Positions 44,800-53,859 of a stretch of DNA of 64,000 nucleotides are shown piece after piece (positions within the stretch are counted from its first letter, which is position 1; each line of letters begins with the position of its first letter). Both the position numbers and the translations under genes were made by a program. Origin of the DNA: Paracoccus sp. M683 (GTDB taxonomy: Bacteria > Pseudomonadota > Alphaproteobacteria > Rhodobacterales > Rhodobacteraceae); contig NZ_VKDF01000005.1 in the NCBI RefSeq assembly GCF_007096355.1, positions 331,778 to 395,777 of the forward strand, in the 5' to 3' direction. Under the pieces are notes generated by a model that did not search any database, was not told the origin of the DNA, and was given only the letters and a program-made list of their open reading frames with translations.

Positions 44800-45918
44800 C
44801 TAGGTCGATTGCAGCCCGGTTTCGGGTGGTTGGTCCAACGGGATGTTCAGATCGTCGCCCAGCACGCCCTCGACATAGATGCGGCGAATCAGGATCATCG
44901 CGACCATCAAAAGCGGCGTGGCCAGCACCACGCCGGCAAAGCCGAACAGCGTGCCAAAGGCGATGATCGCCAGCACGGTCAGCACCGGCGGCGTGTCGGT
45001 GGCGAATTTCTGGATCATCGGCAGCAGGATATTGCCCTCGACCTGCTGGATCACGATGAACAGGATCGCGACATAGACCGCCATGTCGAACCCCTGCGTC
45101 AGCGCGAACATGACCGCCGGAATCCCCGACAGGAACGGGCCGATATAGGGGATGATATTGGTCACCCCCGCAATCAGCCCCAGAACCATCGCCAGCGGCA
45201 TGCCAAGCGCCCACAGCCCCAGCCCGGTGATGATCGCCACCGCGATCATGTCCAGCGCCTGACCCGCCATCCAACGCCCAAGCGCGACGTCCATTTCGTT
45301 CATGATCCGCGCGGCGGCCGGGCGATGGCGGATCGGCACCAGCCGCAAGGTGCCACGGCTATAGGTCGACGCATCCAGCGCAAGAAACAGCGCCATGGTG
45401 ATCAGCAGCACCAGATTGGCCAGCCCGCCGAAAACCGATGTGATCGTGCCGGTCAGAACGCCGAAGATCGCCGGCAACTGCTGCGCCGCGCGGCTGGCCT
45501 GTTCAGCCGTGGGGCCGTTCGGGCGGACCTCGATCTGGCGTTCGATGAACTGCCCGGCGGCACTGTTGTTCAGCCAGTCGGTCACCTGCTGCCAGGCGCC
45601 GGGAAGGCCGTTGAGCAGTTGGTTGAACTGGGCCGAGATCGCGGGGCCGACCGTCGCGGCGACCAGCATCACCGCCAATGCGGCGATCAGCGCCGTCAGC
45701 AGGATGCCGATGCGCGGCCCGGTGCCGATCAGCCGGGTCAGCAGCCGAGCCCCGCCGCGCAATGCGATGGCGATCAGGATCGCGGCGAAGGCCATCAGCA
45801 GAAGGCCGGACCAGATCCATATGGCCCCCACCAGCGCGATCAGCGCAAAGACGGTCAGGATCGTCGCCAGCGGCACTTGCGGTCGATCCGTGGGCGGCAA
45901 GGAAGGCGTGTCGGTCAT
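44800..45918 (-). CDS. AI-2E family transporter (PerM-like)
   Basis: Polytopic inner-membrane protein of 372 residues from the ATG at 45918, preceded by GGAAAG. The first two hydrophobic segments are ATILTVFALIALVGAIWIW and LLLMAFAAILIAIAL. A periplasmic segment of about 70 residues follows, and the later GLVAGVTNIIPYIGPFLSGIPAVMFAL-like block is diagnostic for the family. Members export autoinducer-2 or small ions; substrate unknown. An in-frame start at 45984 would add an unlikely hydrophilic leader. Confidence 0.87.
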   Translation of the reverse strand: MTDTPSLPPTDRPQVPLATILTVFALIALVGAIWIWSGLLLMAFAAILIAIALRGGARLLTRLIGTGPRIGILLTALIAALAVMLVAATVGPAISAQFNQLLNGLPGAWQQVTDWLNNSAAGQFIERQIEVRPNGPTAEQASRAAQQLPAIFGVLTGTITSVFGGLANLVLLITMALFLALDASTYSRGTLRLVPIRHRPAAARIMNEMDVALGRWMAGQALDMIAVAIITGLGLWALGMPLAMVLGLIAGVTNIIPYIGPFLSGIPAVMFALTQGFDMAVYVAILFIVIQQVEGNILLPMIQKFATDTPPVLTVLAIIAFGTLFGFAGVVLATPLLMVAMILIRRIYVEGVLGDDLNIPLDQPPETGLQST

Positions 45919-46107
45919 GGCGGCTTTCCACAAATCGCAAGATGGCATCGGCCATATCAGCCATATCACGGTTTTTTGGCGCATGTCAGGCCAGTTGCGC
46001 TGTGCCCTGCACCGGCCCGGCTTGCCCGTCCGCCCGAAGCCTGCTAACCGAACGCGGATTTTTCACGGGTGACGCGCATGGCGGCCCATATGACAGGACG
46101 AAAAGAC

Positions 46108-46530
46108 ATGGCGATCGAACGCACGCTTTCCATCATCAAACCCGATGCTACCCGCCGCAACCTGACCGGCAAGATCAATGCCAAGTTCGAGGATGCCGGC
46201 CTGCGCATCGTCGCGCAAAAGCGCATCCACCTGTCGCCCGCCCAGGCCGGCCAGTTCTATGCCGTCCACGCCGAGCGCCCCTTCTATGGCGAGCTGGTCG
46301 AGTTCATGGCATCCGAGCCGGTCGTCGTGCAGGTCCTGGAAGGCGAAGATGCCATTGCCAAGAACCGCGAAGTGATGGGCGCCACCAACCCGGCCAATGC
46401 CGATGCCGGCACCATCCGCAAGGAATTCGCCCTGTCGGTCGGTGAAAACTCGGTCCACGGTTCGGACGCGCCGGAAACCGCCAAGGAAGAGATCGCCTTC
46501 TTCTTCAGCGGCCTGGAACTGGTCGGCTGA
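46108..46530 (+). CDS. ndk: nucleoside diphosphate kinase
   Basis: Transfers the gamma-phosphate between nucleoside di- and triphosphates through a phospho-His. The 140-residue protein is of standard length from the ATG at 46108 ([18 protein letters not shown]). The active-site signature is [12 protein letters not shown], with His at residue 117 or so. In-frame ATGs upstream lie outside the conserved protein. It ends in a bidirectional intrinsic terminator shared with the convergent hisG gene. Confidence 0.97.
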   Translation: MAIERTLSIIKPDATRRNLTGKINAKFEDAGLRIVAQKRIHLSPAQAGQFYAVHAERPFYGELVEFMASEPVVVQVLEGEDAIAKNREVMGATNPANADAGTIRKEFALSVGENSVHGSDAPETAKEEIAFFFSGLELVG

Positions 46531-46548
46531 TCCGTTCCACCAAGCTGT

Positions 46549-46577
46549 AAAAAAGGGGCCTTCGCGGCCCCTTTTTT
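46549..46577 (+). terminator. bidirectional intrinsic terminator between ndk and hisG
   Basis: GGGGCC (46555-46560) pairs with GGCCCC (46566-46571) around TTCGC, flanked by AAAAAA upstream and TTTTTT downstream. The symmetrical A/T tracts make it work on both strands, for ndk (plus) and hisG (minus). Confidence 0.92.
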
Positions 46578-46604
46578 CATGCGGTGCGGTGATGCCGGGC
46601 GGCG

Positions 46605-47282
46605 CTATAGCCCCAATTGTGCGATGAACGCAGCGACCTCGGCCTGTGGCGCGGTGCAGCTGGCAAACAGGGTGGCCTGCGATTGCAGGATCGGCGCGCC
46701 GGACAGCACCTTCAGGTGGTTGGCGCGCAGGGTTTCGCCCGAACTGGTGATGTCGGCGATGGCCTCGGCGGTCAGGTTGGCCACGGTGCCCTCGGTCGCG
46801 CCCTGGCTGTCGACCAGCTGGTAATCGGCAACCTCATGGGCGGACAGCCAGGCCCGCACCAGCCGGTGATATTTCGTGGCGATGCGCAGCCGGAAGCCGT
46901 GGGCGGCGCGGAAATCGCGGGCGATGGCGGCGAAATCGTCCAAGCCCTCGCAATCGCGCCACCCCGCTGGCACGGCAAGGATCAGGTCGGCATGGCCGAA
47001 ACCCATCGGCGCGATCTCTGTCACGATCGACCGCCAGCCCGCCAGCTTTTCGCGCACCAGGTCGGTGCCGGTGACGCCCAGATCAATCCGGCCCGCGCCC
47101 AACTCGCGCGGGATCTCGCCCGCCGACAACAGCACCAGCGTCAGGTTGTCTGCGCCCTCGACCCGACCGGCATATTCACGGTCGGATCCGCTGCGCGACA
47201 GTCGCACGCCGCGATCCGCGAACCAGTCAAAGGTCTGTTCCATCAACCGCCCCTTCGAGGGCACCGCCAGTTTCAGCATCAT
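46605..47282 (-). CDS. hisG: ATP phosphoribosyltransferase, short catalytic subunit
   Basis: First enzyme of histidine synthesis; joins ATP and PRPP. At 225 residues it is the short HisG form that needs HisZ for activity and feedback control. Motifs: LAVPSKGRLMEQT at the N terminus, GRIDLGVTGTDLV, and the PRPP site EGTVANLTAEAIADITSSG. It lacks the C-terminal regulatory ACT domain, as expected. Adjacent ATGs at 47282 and 47279 are both possible; the gene overlaps the hisZ stop by a few bases. Confidence 0.94.
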   Translation of the reverse strand: MMLKLAVPSKGRLMEQTFDWFADRGVRLSRSGSDREYAGRVEGADNLTLVLLSAGEIPRELGAGRIDLGVTGTDLVREKLAGWRSIVTEIAPMGFGHADLILAVPAGWRDCEGLDDFAAIARDFRAAHGFRLRIATKYHRLVRAWLSAHEVADYQLVDSQGATEGTVANLTAEAIADITSSGETLRANHLKVLSGAPILQSQATLFASCTAPQAEVAAFIAQLGL

Positions 47283-48340
47283 GCGGACTCCAACTCGGCG
47301 ATCAGGCCGGGGCGGATGATGCCGCCAATCGCCGGGATGGCGCGGCCCGCACCCAGCATCGCCGTCATCGCGTCATAGCGCCCGCCCGAGGCGATGGGCG
47401 GCCAGTCGGCGTGATCGCGGGCAAGGAAGCTGAAGGTGAAGCCGTCGTAATATTCCATCGTATGCCGACCGTGGCTGGCCTCGAAGATCAGGGCGCGCGG
47501 GTCAATACCGCGCGCGGCGATGGCGGCGATCCGGGCCGAAAGGCGATCCACGGCCGGGCCGATGGCGGGCATTTCGGCGGCGAGGCCGCGCAGATCGGCA
47601 ATGGCATCGGGGGCAGCCGCGCGGATGGCGAACAGCCGCGTCAGCCGGTCAGCCCATTCGCCCGGCAGGGGTGCTGCATCGGCGTCCGAGGCCAGACGGT
47701 CCAGCCGGGCCTGCATCTCGGCCTCGCTGCGCAGCCCGGTAAAGGGGGCGTCGGTGGGCGCAAAATGGCGGGCGATGGCGGGGGCCGAGAACCGCGCCAG
47801 CAGCGCGGCAAAGCGGCGGGGGCGCCAGATATGGTGCAGCAGCGCGTCGCGGCGCGGGGCGGGCAGGGGCAGGGCGCGGACGGCCTCCATCAGCAGGCTC
47901 ATGTCGCCGATGACGGCTTGCGTGCCATAGGGGGCCAGCAGGTTGTGAAACAGCGCAAAGACCTCGGCATCGGCGTCCGCGTCGCGGCTGAACAGCTCGA
48001 ACCCGGCTTGCAGATATTCATTGTCGCGCGGGTGTTCGGGGCGGGTCTCGCCGGGGTCCTGCTTGCGGAAAACCTCGCCCAGATAGCAATAGCGCGCGGG
48101 CTCGGCCCCGCCTTTCATATGCATCTGCACCACCGGCACGGTGAAGTCCGGGCGCAGCGCGACCTCGCCCCGCAGCGGATCGTCGGTCAGATAGGCGCGG
48201 GCGCGGATATCCTCGCCGTAAAGGTCCAAGAGCGTGTCGGCCGGCAGCAGGATATCGGGCGCGACCTCGACCGCGCCGGCGGCGCGAAAGGCCGTCAGCA
48301 TCCGCTGGCCGATGGCCTGCTTGTCGCGCTTGGGGATCAT
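47279..48340 (-). CDS. hisZ: ATP phosphoribosyltransferase regulatory subunit
   Basis: HisRS-like protein without tRNA ligase activity that forms a hetero-octamer with short HisG and binds histidine for feedback inhibition. At 353 residues it has a class II aaRS core ([12 protein letters not shown] and the motif-2-like [13 protein letters not shown]) but no C-terminal anticodon-binding domain. That, and the next gene being a full HisS, supports HisZ rather than a second HisRS. Four-base overlap with hisS and overlap with hisG show one operon. Confidence 0.92.
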   Translation of the reverse strand: MIPKRDKQAIGQRMLTAFRAAGAVEVAPDILLPADTLLDLYGEDIRARAYLTDDPLRGEVALRPDFTVPVVQMHMKGGAEPARYCYLGEVFRKQDPGETRPEHPRDNEYLQAGFELFSRDADADAEVFALFHNLLAPYGTQAVIGDMSLLMEAVRALPLPAPRRDALLHHIWRPRRFAALLARFSAPAIARHFAPTDAPFTGLRSEAEMQARLDRLASDADAAPLPGEWADRLTRLFAIRAAAPDAIADLRGLAAEMPAIGPAVDRLSARIAAIAARGIDPRALIFEASHGRHTMEYYDGFTFSFLARDHADWPPIASGGRYDAMTAMLGAGRAIPAIGGIIRPGLIAELESA

Positions 48341-49818
48341 CCGAGGATACGCCGCACTTCCGCGACCAGATCAGCGCGGGGCACCTCGGTCTGGGCGGGC
48401 TGGGATTTCCATTCCTCATGGCTGGCCTCGGCTGCGATTTTCGCGCCAAGGATCAGGTCCTTGACCTGCACCACGCCGCGCGCGGCCTCGTCGGCGCCCT
48501 GGATGATGGCCACGGGAGATTGGCGTTTATCGGCGTATTTCAACTGGTTGCCGAAATTCTTGGGGTTGCCCAGATAGACCTCGGCGCGAATGCCGGCGGC
48601 GCGCAGATCGGCGGCCATCGCCTGATAATCGGCCATGCGGTCGCGGTCCATCACGGTCACGACGACCGGGCCGGTGGCCTCGGCCCCCGCCAGCCCCTTG
48701 GCGCGGAGCGCGGCAAGCAGGCGGTCGACGCCGATGGAAACGCCGGTCGCCGGGACCTTCTGGCCGGTGAAACGCTCGACCAGACCGTCATAGCGGCCAC
48801 CGCCCGCGACGGACCCGAATTGGCGCTTGCGGCCCTTTTCATCGAGGATTTCAAAGGTCAGCTCGGCCTCGAAAACCGGGCCGGTGTAATAGCCGAGGCC
48901 GCGCACGATCGAGGGGTCGATCACCGCGCGATCCGCGCCCACGCCCATCGCATCCAGCATGGCGGCGATCTGGGCCAGTTCCTCGATACCCTCGGCACCG
49001 ATGACCGACGCGCCAACCGCCGCGCCAAGATTGGCCAGCGTGGCGGCGTTGTCGGCACCCTTGGAGGTCAGGAAGGCCAGAACCGGGGCGGCTTGCGCAG
49101 GGGTCAGCCCGACCCCTTCGATTTCCGCGCCGCTGTCATCCTTGCGGCCCGTGGTCAGCAGGGCCAGCACGCCAGCCTCGCCCACCTTGTCGAACTTGTC
49201 GATCTGGCGCAGGACGTCATCGGCTTGGGTCGCGTGGACCTCTGCGGCCTCCAAGACGCCGTTCAGCACCTTGCGATTGTTGATCCGCACGATGTAGTCG
49301 CCGCGCGCGATACCCACGGATTCCAGCGCATCGGCCAGCATGGCGCAGATTTCGGCATCGGCGGCAACGGATGCGCTGCCCACCGTATCGGCATCGCATT
49401 GATAAAACTGCCGGAATCGCCCCGGACCGGGCTTTTCATTGCGCCAGACCGGACCCATCGCATAGCGGCGATAGGGGATCGGCAGGTCGTTGCGAAACTG
49501 CGCCGCCACCCGCGCCAAAGGCGCCGTCAGGTCATAGCGCAGCGCCATCCAGTCGCCCGAGCCGCCGCCGGGCACGTCAGCCTCTTGCCAGGCAAAGACG
49601 CCGGCATTGGGGCGGTCCACGTCGGGCAGGAATTTCCCCAAGGCCTCGACCGTCTCGACCGCGCTGGTTTCCAAGGGGTCGAAGCCGTGGCGGTGATAAA
49701 CCTCGGCGATGCGATCCAGCATCACCTTGCGTTCGGTCACGTCTGCGCCGAAATAGTCACGAAAGCCCTTGGGCGTTTCCGCCTTCGGACGGGGCTGTTT
49801 CTTTTGATCTTTTGCCAT
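48337..49818 (-). CDS. hisS: histidyl-tRNA synthetase
   Basis: Class II aminoacyl-tRNA synthetase, 493 residues from the ATG at 49818. Motif 1 region is [14 protein letters not shown], motif 2 contains [32 protein letters not shown], and the HisA-type signatures are [11 protein letters not shown] and GGGRYDGL. The C-terminal anticodon-binding domain (about 400-490) includes [28 protein letters not shown]. First gene of hisS-hisZ-hisG; divergent from slyX. The frame continues upstream to 50040, but that region overlaps slyX and is unconserved. Confidence 0.95.
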   Translation of the reverse strand: MAKDQKKQPRPKAETPKGFRDYFGADVTERKVMLDRIAEVYHRHGFDPLETSAVETVEALGKFLPDVDRPNAGVFAWQEADVPGGGSGDWMALRYDLTAPLARVAAQFRNDLPIPYRRYAMGPVWRNEKPGPGRFRQFYQCDADTVGSASVAADAEICAMLADALESVGIARGDYIVRINNRKVLNGVLEAAEVHATQADDVLRQIDKFDKVGEAGVLALLTTGRKDDSGAEIEGVGLTPAQAAPVLAFLTSKGADNAATLANLGAAVGASVIGAEGIEELAQIAAMLDAMGVGADRAVIDPSIVRGLGYYTGPVFEAELTFEILDEKGRKRQFGSVAGGGRYDGLVERFTGQKVPATGVSIGVDRLLAALRAKGLAGAEATGPVVVTVMDRDRMADYQAMAADLRAAGIRAEVYLGNPKNFGNQLKYADKRQSPVAIIQGADEAARGVVQVKDLILGAKIAAEASHEEWKSQPAQTEVPRADLVAEVRRILG

Positions 49819-49867
49819 GTCGGTCGCCTTTGGCCGGTCCGTGGCTGCTTTACCGGAGGGGACCGGC

Positions 49868-50074
49868 ATGGACAAGCGCAGCGAGGCACTGGAAGAGGCG
49901 ATTGCCCATCTGACCCGCGTGGTGGACGACTTGTCCGAGGTCGTGGCCCGGCAGGATACCGAGATTGCCCTGCTGACCCGTCGGGTCGAGGCGCTGCTGC
50001 GCGCGGCGGCGGAACGCGAGATGGATGCCGGCGGCACCATCCCGCTTGCCGATCAGCGCCCGCCCCACTGGTAA
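49868..50074 (+). CDS. slyX: SlyX-family coiled-coil protein
   Basis: Small cytosolic protein of 68 residues from the ATG at 49868 with a GGAGGGG ribosome site. It is one long heptad helix ([33 protein letters not shown]) and ends in the SlyX hallmark PPHW. The function of SlyX is unknown. It sits divergent from hisS with 49 bases between starts, and convergent with purF. Confidence 0.85.
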   Translation: MDKRSEALEEAIAHLTRVVDDLSEVVARQDTEIALLTRRVEALLRAAAEREMDAGGTIPLADQRPPHW

Positions 50075-50101
50075 GGGGGCGCAGCGGCAGGCGGGCGTGG
50101 T

Positions 50102-51595
50102 CTATTCCGCCGCGTGGGCGGTTTCGCTGCCCTGTTTCATCTGGAAGCCGCGTTCCAGCTGGTCGAAGGGCGCGACCGGATAGTCGCCCGAGAAACAGGC
50201 ATCGCAATATTGCGGGCAGGATTTGTTGCGGCCCTTGGCCTCGCCCACGGCGCGATAAAGCCCATCCAGCGACACGAAGGCCAGCGAATCGACGCCGATC
50301 CATTCCCGCATTTCCTCGGTCGTCATCTGGGCTGCCAGCAACTTGCCGCGATCCGGCGTATCGACGCCATAGAAGCAGGGCCAGGCGGTCGGGGGCGAGG
50401 CGATGCGGAAATGCACCTCGGCCGCACCCGCATCAAGGATCATGTCCTTGATCTTGCGGCTGGTGGTGCCGCGCACGACGCTGTCATCGACCAGCACCAC
50501 CCGCTTGCCTGCGATCAGGCTGCGGTTCACGTTCAGCTTCAGCCGGACGCCCATATTGCGGATCTGTTCCGTCGGTTCGATGAAGGTGCGACCCATATAC
50601 TGATTGCGGATGATCCCCATGCCATAGGGGATGCCCGATTCCTGTGCATAGCCGATGGCCGCAGGCGTGCCCGAATCGGGGACGGGGCAGACCAGATCAG
50701 CCTCGATCGGGGCCTCGCGTGCCAGTTCCACGCCAATCTGGCGGCGGGTTTCATAGACCGAACGGCCGCCGATGATCGAATCCGGGCGCGAGAAATAGAC
50801 ATGCTCGAAGATGCAGAACCGTCCGGTCGAAGGCCCAAAGGGGCGGCTGGATTCGACCTGGCCCTTAGAGATGACGACCATCTCGCCCGGCTCGATTTCG
50901 CGGATGAACTGGGCGCCGATAATGTCCAGCGCGCAGGTTTCCGAAGCCAGCGCAAAACCGTCATCGCCGATCTTGCCCAGCACCAGCGGGCGCACGCCCA
51001 AAGGATCGCGCACGCCGATCAGCTTGGTGCGGGTCATGGCGATGACGCTGAACGCGCCCTCGACCCGGCGCAATGCGTCCTTCATCCGCTCGGGGATGTT
51101 GCGCTGGATCGAGCGCGCCATCAGGTGAATGATGCATTCGCTGTCGGACGAGGACTGGAAGATGCTGCCGCGCTCGATCAATTCGCGGCGCAGCGCGGCG
51201 GCATTGGTGATGTTGCCGTTATGGGCGATGGCACAGCCGCCCATCGAAAACTCGCCAAAGAAGGGCTGCACATCGCGGATCGCGGTGTTGGCCTTGGACC
51301 CGGCGGTGGAATAGCGGACATGGCCGATGGCCAGCGGGCCGGGCAGGGTGGCCATCACATCGGCCTTGGTGAAATTGTCGCGGACATAGCCAAAGCGGTG
51401 GGCGCTGTTGAAGCCCTGTTCCGCATCATGGGCGACGATGCCGCCGGCCTCTTGCCCGCGATGCTGAAGGGCGTGCAGGCCCAGGGCGACAAAGCTGGCT
51501 GCGTCGGCCACCCCGATCACGCCGAATACGCCGCATTCCTCGTGCAGGCGATCGGAATCGAAGGGATGGGCCAGGAAGGGTTGCATCTGGGTCAT
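50102..51595 (-). CDS. purF: amidophosphoribosyltransferase
   Basis: First committed step of purine synthesis; transfers glutamine nitrogen to PRPP. The protein has 497 residues. The glutaminase nucleophile is Cys21 in HEECGVFGV, after a 20-residue leader; an ATG at the fourth codon is an alternative start. The PRPP-binding loop VVLVDDSVVRGTTS is intact, and the C-terminal CPQYCDACFSGDYP carries Cys residues of the type used for the Fe-S cluster in some PurF proteins. Third gene of radA-cvpA-purF. Confidence 0.94.
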   Translation of the reverse strand: MTQMQPFLAHPFDSDRLHEECGVFGVIGVADAASFVALGLHALQHRGQEAGGIVAHDAEQGFNSAHRFGYVRDNFTKADVMATLPGPLAIGHVRYSTAGSKANTAIRDVQPFFGEFSMGGCAIAHNGNITNAAALRRELIERGSIFQSSSDSECIIHLMARSIQRNIPERMKDALRRVEGAFSVIAMTRTKLIGVRDPLGVRPLVLGKIGDDGFALASETCALDIIGAQFIREIEPGEMVVISKGQVESSRPFGPSTGRFCIFEHVYFSRPDSIIGGRSVYETRRQIGVELAREAPIEADLVCPVPDSGTPAAIGYAQESGIPYGMGIIRNQYMGRTFIEPTEQIRNMGVRLKLNVNRSLIAGKRVVLVDDSVVRGTTSRKIKDMILDAGAAEVHFRIASPPTAWPCFYGVDTPDRGKLLAAQMTTEEMREWIGVDSLAFVSLDGLYRAVGEAKGRNKSCPQYCDACFSGDYPVAPFDQLERGFQMKQGSETAHAAE

Positions 51596-51655
51596 CGAAA
51601 TTCCGGTGCTGCTGGCGGTTTCGATGGCTATGTAGGGGCGCTGCCCCGAAAAGTC

Positions 51656-51681
51656 ACGCCCCCGCGTGGCTGCGGGGGCGT
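51656..51681 (-). terminator. hairpin between cvpA and purF
   Basis: ACGCCCCCGC (51656-51665) pairs perfectly with GCGGGGGCGT (51672-51681) around GTGGCT. Read on the minus strand it is followed by GACTTTT. It may reduce read-through from radA-cvpA into purF. Confidence 0.62.
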
Positions 51682-51716
51682 TAATTTGTCATCCGACTGT
51701 CAGATTGTGCGAAAGA

Positions 51717-52316
51717 TCAGTTGCTGGCAGGGGGCGTATTGGCCGGATCGACGTGCGCGCCGGTGCCACCGCAGCTGCCGACAAGCTGTTCGTAACGGCT
51801 TTCGATCCAGCCGGGCGCGTCTTCGGGCAGGCTGTCGTTCATCTGATCGCCAAGACGCGCAAAGACCTGCGCCGAGCGCGAGTTTTCGACCATCTCGACG
51901 CCTTCATTGGTGATCACGCGGTCATAGATGATAAAGGCCACCGCCACCAGCAGCACTCCGCGCGCCACGCCGAACAGAAAGCCCATGCCCTGATCGACCC
52001 CGCCAAGCGCCGAGCGCTGCACGACCGAGGAAAACAGGGGCGTGATGATGGAAAACACCACCAGCGCCAGCGCAAAGACCACGGCAAAGCCGGCGATCAT
52101 GCTGAGTTCGCAATTATCGCCCAGGAAATCGCGCAGATAAGGGATTTGCGCGATCAGCGGGCGCATGGTTCCGGCGAAGAGGAAGGCCAGGATGGCCGCC
52201 CCGATCCAGCCCAGAATGGCCAGCGATTCGCGCACGAAGCCGCGCGAATAGGCCAATATGGCCGAGAGGATGATGACCGCGGCGACGACGCCGTCGATGA
52301 TTGTGAAGCCGTCCAT
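51717..52316 (-). CDS. cvpA: CvpA family protein
   Basis: Inner-membrane protein of 199 residues with four hydrophobic segments, beginning DGFTIIDGVVAAVIILSAILAYSRGFVRESL. The Tyr-Ser-Arg-Gly-Phe turn after the first segment is typical of CvpA. Originally linked to colicin V production, it is now associated with envelope homeostasis and purine operons. The order radA-cvpA-purF, with 42 bases between radA and cvpA, is conserved in alphaproteobacteria. Confidence 0.88.
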   Translation of the reverse strand: MDGFTIIDGVVAAVIILSAILAYSRGFVRESLAILGWIGAAILAFLFAGTMRPLIAQIPYLRDFLGDNCELSMIAGFAVVFALALVVFSIITPLFSSVVQRSALGGVDQGMGFLFGVARGVLLVAVAFIIYDRVITNEGVEMVENSRSAQVFARLGDQMNDSLPEDAPGWIESRYEQLVGSCGGTGAHVDPANTPPASN

Positions 52317-52358
52317 TTACCTGCCCTCGTGCCGGTTTCGCGTTGCTTTTCGCGGGGT

Positions 52359-53723
52359 TCAGCCGGCACCAAAGACCTCGCCCACAAATCCTGTCAGGTC
52401 GGTGATGCCCATGACGGACATGCCGGCCAAACCCTCGACCTTTCGGGCTTCGGGTAAAATCGCCTGTGAAAAACCAAGTTTTTGCGCCTCTTTCAACCTA
52501 TTTTCGGCCTGAGCGACGGGACGTAGTGCCCCCGACAGGCTGATTTCACCGAACAGGACGCAATCGCCCGGCAATGCGCTGTCTTCACGCGCGCTGAGCA
52601 GGGCGCCTGCGATGGCCAGATCGGCGGCGGGTTCATTGACCCGCATGCCGCCGGCAACGTTCAGGAACACATCAAGCCCCGCGAAGGGGATGCCGCAGCG
52701 TGATTCCAGCACGGCAAGGATGGTGCTGACCCGGCCGCTGTCCAGGCCCACGACGGTGCGGCGCGGACTGGCAAGGGTAGAGGGCGCGACCAGGGCCTGA
52801 ATTTCAGTCAGCACGGGGCGGGTGCCTTCGATACCGGCGAACACGGCGCTGCCCGGCGTCGGCTGGCCGCGTTCGGACAGGAACAGCGCCGAGGGGTTGG
52901 CGACCTCGGCCAGGCCCGCGCCGGTCATCTCGAACACGCCGATCTCGCCCGCCGGGCCGAAGCGGTTCTTGACGCTGCGCAGGATGCGGAACTGGTGGCC
53001 GCGCTCGCCCTCGAAATACAGCACGGTGTCGACCATGTGTTCGACCACGCGCGGGCCGGCGATCTGACCCTCCTTGGTGACATGGCCGACCAGAACGACC
53101 GAAACACCCCGGCTTTTGGCGAAGGTGACCAGTTCATGCGCGGCGGCGCGAACCTGTGCCACGCTGCCCGGTGCGGCCTCGACCTGATCGGACCACAGCG
53201 TCTGGACCGAATCAATCACAGCAATGTCGGGACGTTCGGCATCCAGCGTGGTCAGGATGTCGCGCAGGTTGGTTTCCGTGCCAAGGCGCACGGGTGCATC
53301 CGCCAGCCCAAGGCGCTGTGCGCGCAGGCGGATCTGGGCGCCGGCTTCCTCGCCGCTGATATAGACGGCGTGAAGGCCGCGCCGGGCAAAGGCCGCGGCC
53401 CCCTGAAGCAGCAGGGTGGATTTGCCGATGCCCGGATCGCCGCCGACCAGAATGGCGCTGCCGGGCACCAGCCCGCCGCCCAGAACCCGGTCCAGTTCGG
53501 CCAGACCGCTTTCGCTGCGTGGCGGGGGCGCCTCGGCGGTGGTCAGGGGTGACAGGGGCACAGCCCGGCCCTTGGCGGCGCCGAGGCCGCGACCAGGTCC
53601 CTGGGACAGGGGGGCTTCTTCGACGATGCTGTTCCAGGCGCCGCAAGCCTCGCAGCGGCCCGCCCATTTCTTGTGGGCAGCGCCGCATTCGGTGCAGGTG
53701 AAACTGGTGACGGGTTTGGCCAT
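52359..53723 (-). CDS. radA: DNA repair protein RadA (branch-migration factor)
   Basis: RecA-like helicase that promotes branch migration of recombination intermediates. The 454-residue protein starts at the ATG at 53723. It has an N-terminal zinc ribbon (Cys10, Cys13, Cys24, Cys27), Walker A GGDPGIGKST at 94-103, the RadA-specific KNRFG motif and a C-terminal Lon-like domain near 290-454 (NVAGGMRVNEPAADLAIAGALLSA). First gene of radA-cvpA-purF. The frame runs on upstream for 12 unconserved codons. Confidence 0.95.
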   Translation of the reverse strand: MAKPVTSFTCTECGAAHKKWAGRCEACGAWNSIVEEAPLSQGPGRGLGAAKGRAVPLSPLTTAEAPPPRSESGLAELDRVLGGGLVPGSAILVGGDPGIGKSTLLLQGAAAFARRGLHAVYISGEEAGAQIRLRAQRLGLADAPVRLGTETNLRDILTTLDAERPDIAVIDSVQTLWSDQVEAAPGSVAQVRAAAHELVTFAKSRGVSVVLVGHVTKEGQIAGPRVVEHMVDTVLYFEGERGHQFRILRSVKNRFGPAGEIGVFEMTGAGLAEVANPSALFLSERGQPTPGSAVFAGIEGTRPVLTEIQALVAPSTLASPRRTVVGLDSGRVSTILAVLESRCGIPFAGLDVFLNVAGGMRVNEPAADLAIAGALLSAREDSALPGDCVLFGEISLSGALRPVAQAENRLKEAQKLGFSQAILPEARKVEGLAGMSVMGITDLTGFVGEVFGAG

Positions 53724-53760
53724 GCCACATCTTGTGGCACCTGACGGCTGCCGCCGCAAT

Positions 53761-53785
53761 ATGGGTATTTGGACGAGAAAGAAAC
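53761..53785 (+). repeat. intergenic element, degraded copy 5
   Basis: ATGGGTATTTGGACGAGAAA followed by GAAAC resembles the 3' part of the other copies (GGATATTTGGATGAAGAAG); the hairpins are missing. It lies between radA and lolC, 75 bases ahead of the lolC start. Confidence 0.4.
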
Positions 53786-53859
53786 GCTCACGCCATTGTC
53801 GGCTTGAAATTTCGGGGCGGCGCGGTCAGGGTCGCGGCGATTTCCGGCAAGGATCGTTC

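Noticed and set aside
47279..48340. hisZ read as a second histidyl-tRNA synthetase
   Set aside because: No anticodon-binding domain, short length and position between hisS and short hisG fit the regulatory subunit.
48418..50451. 677-codon plus-strand open frame over hisS, slyX and purF
   Set aside because: Antisense to hisS with its class II motifs and out of frame with slyX; composition is typical of shadow frames in GC-rich DNA.
50114..51913. 599-codon plus-strand open frame over purF
   Set aside because: Fully antisense to purF, whose catalytic Cys and PRPP loop are intact; His/Asp/Gly-rich shadow composition.
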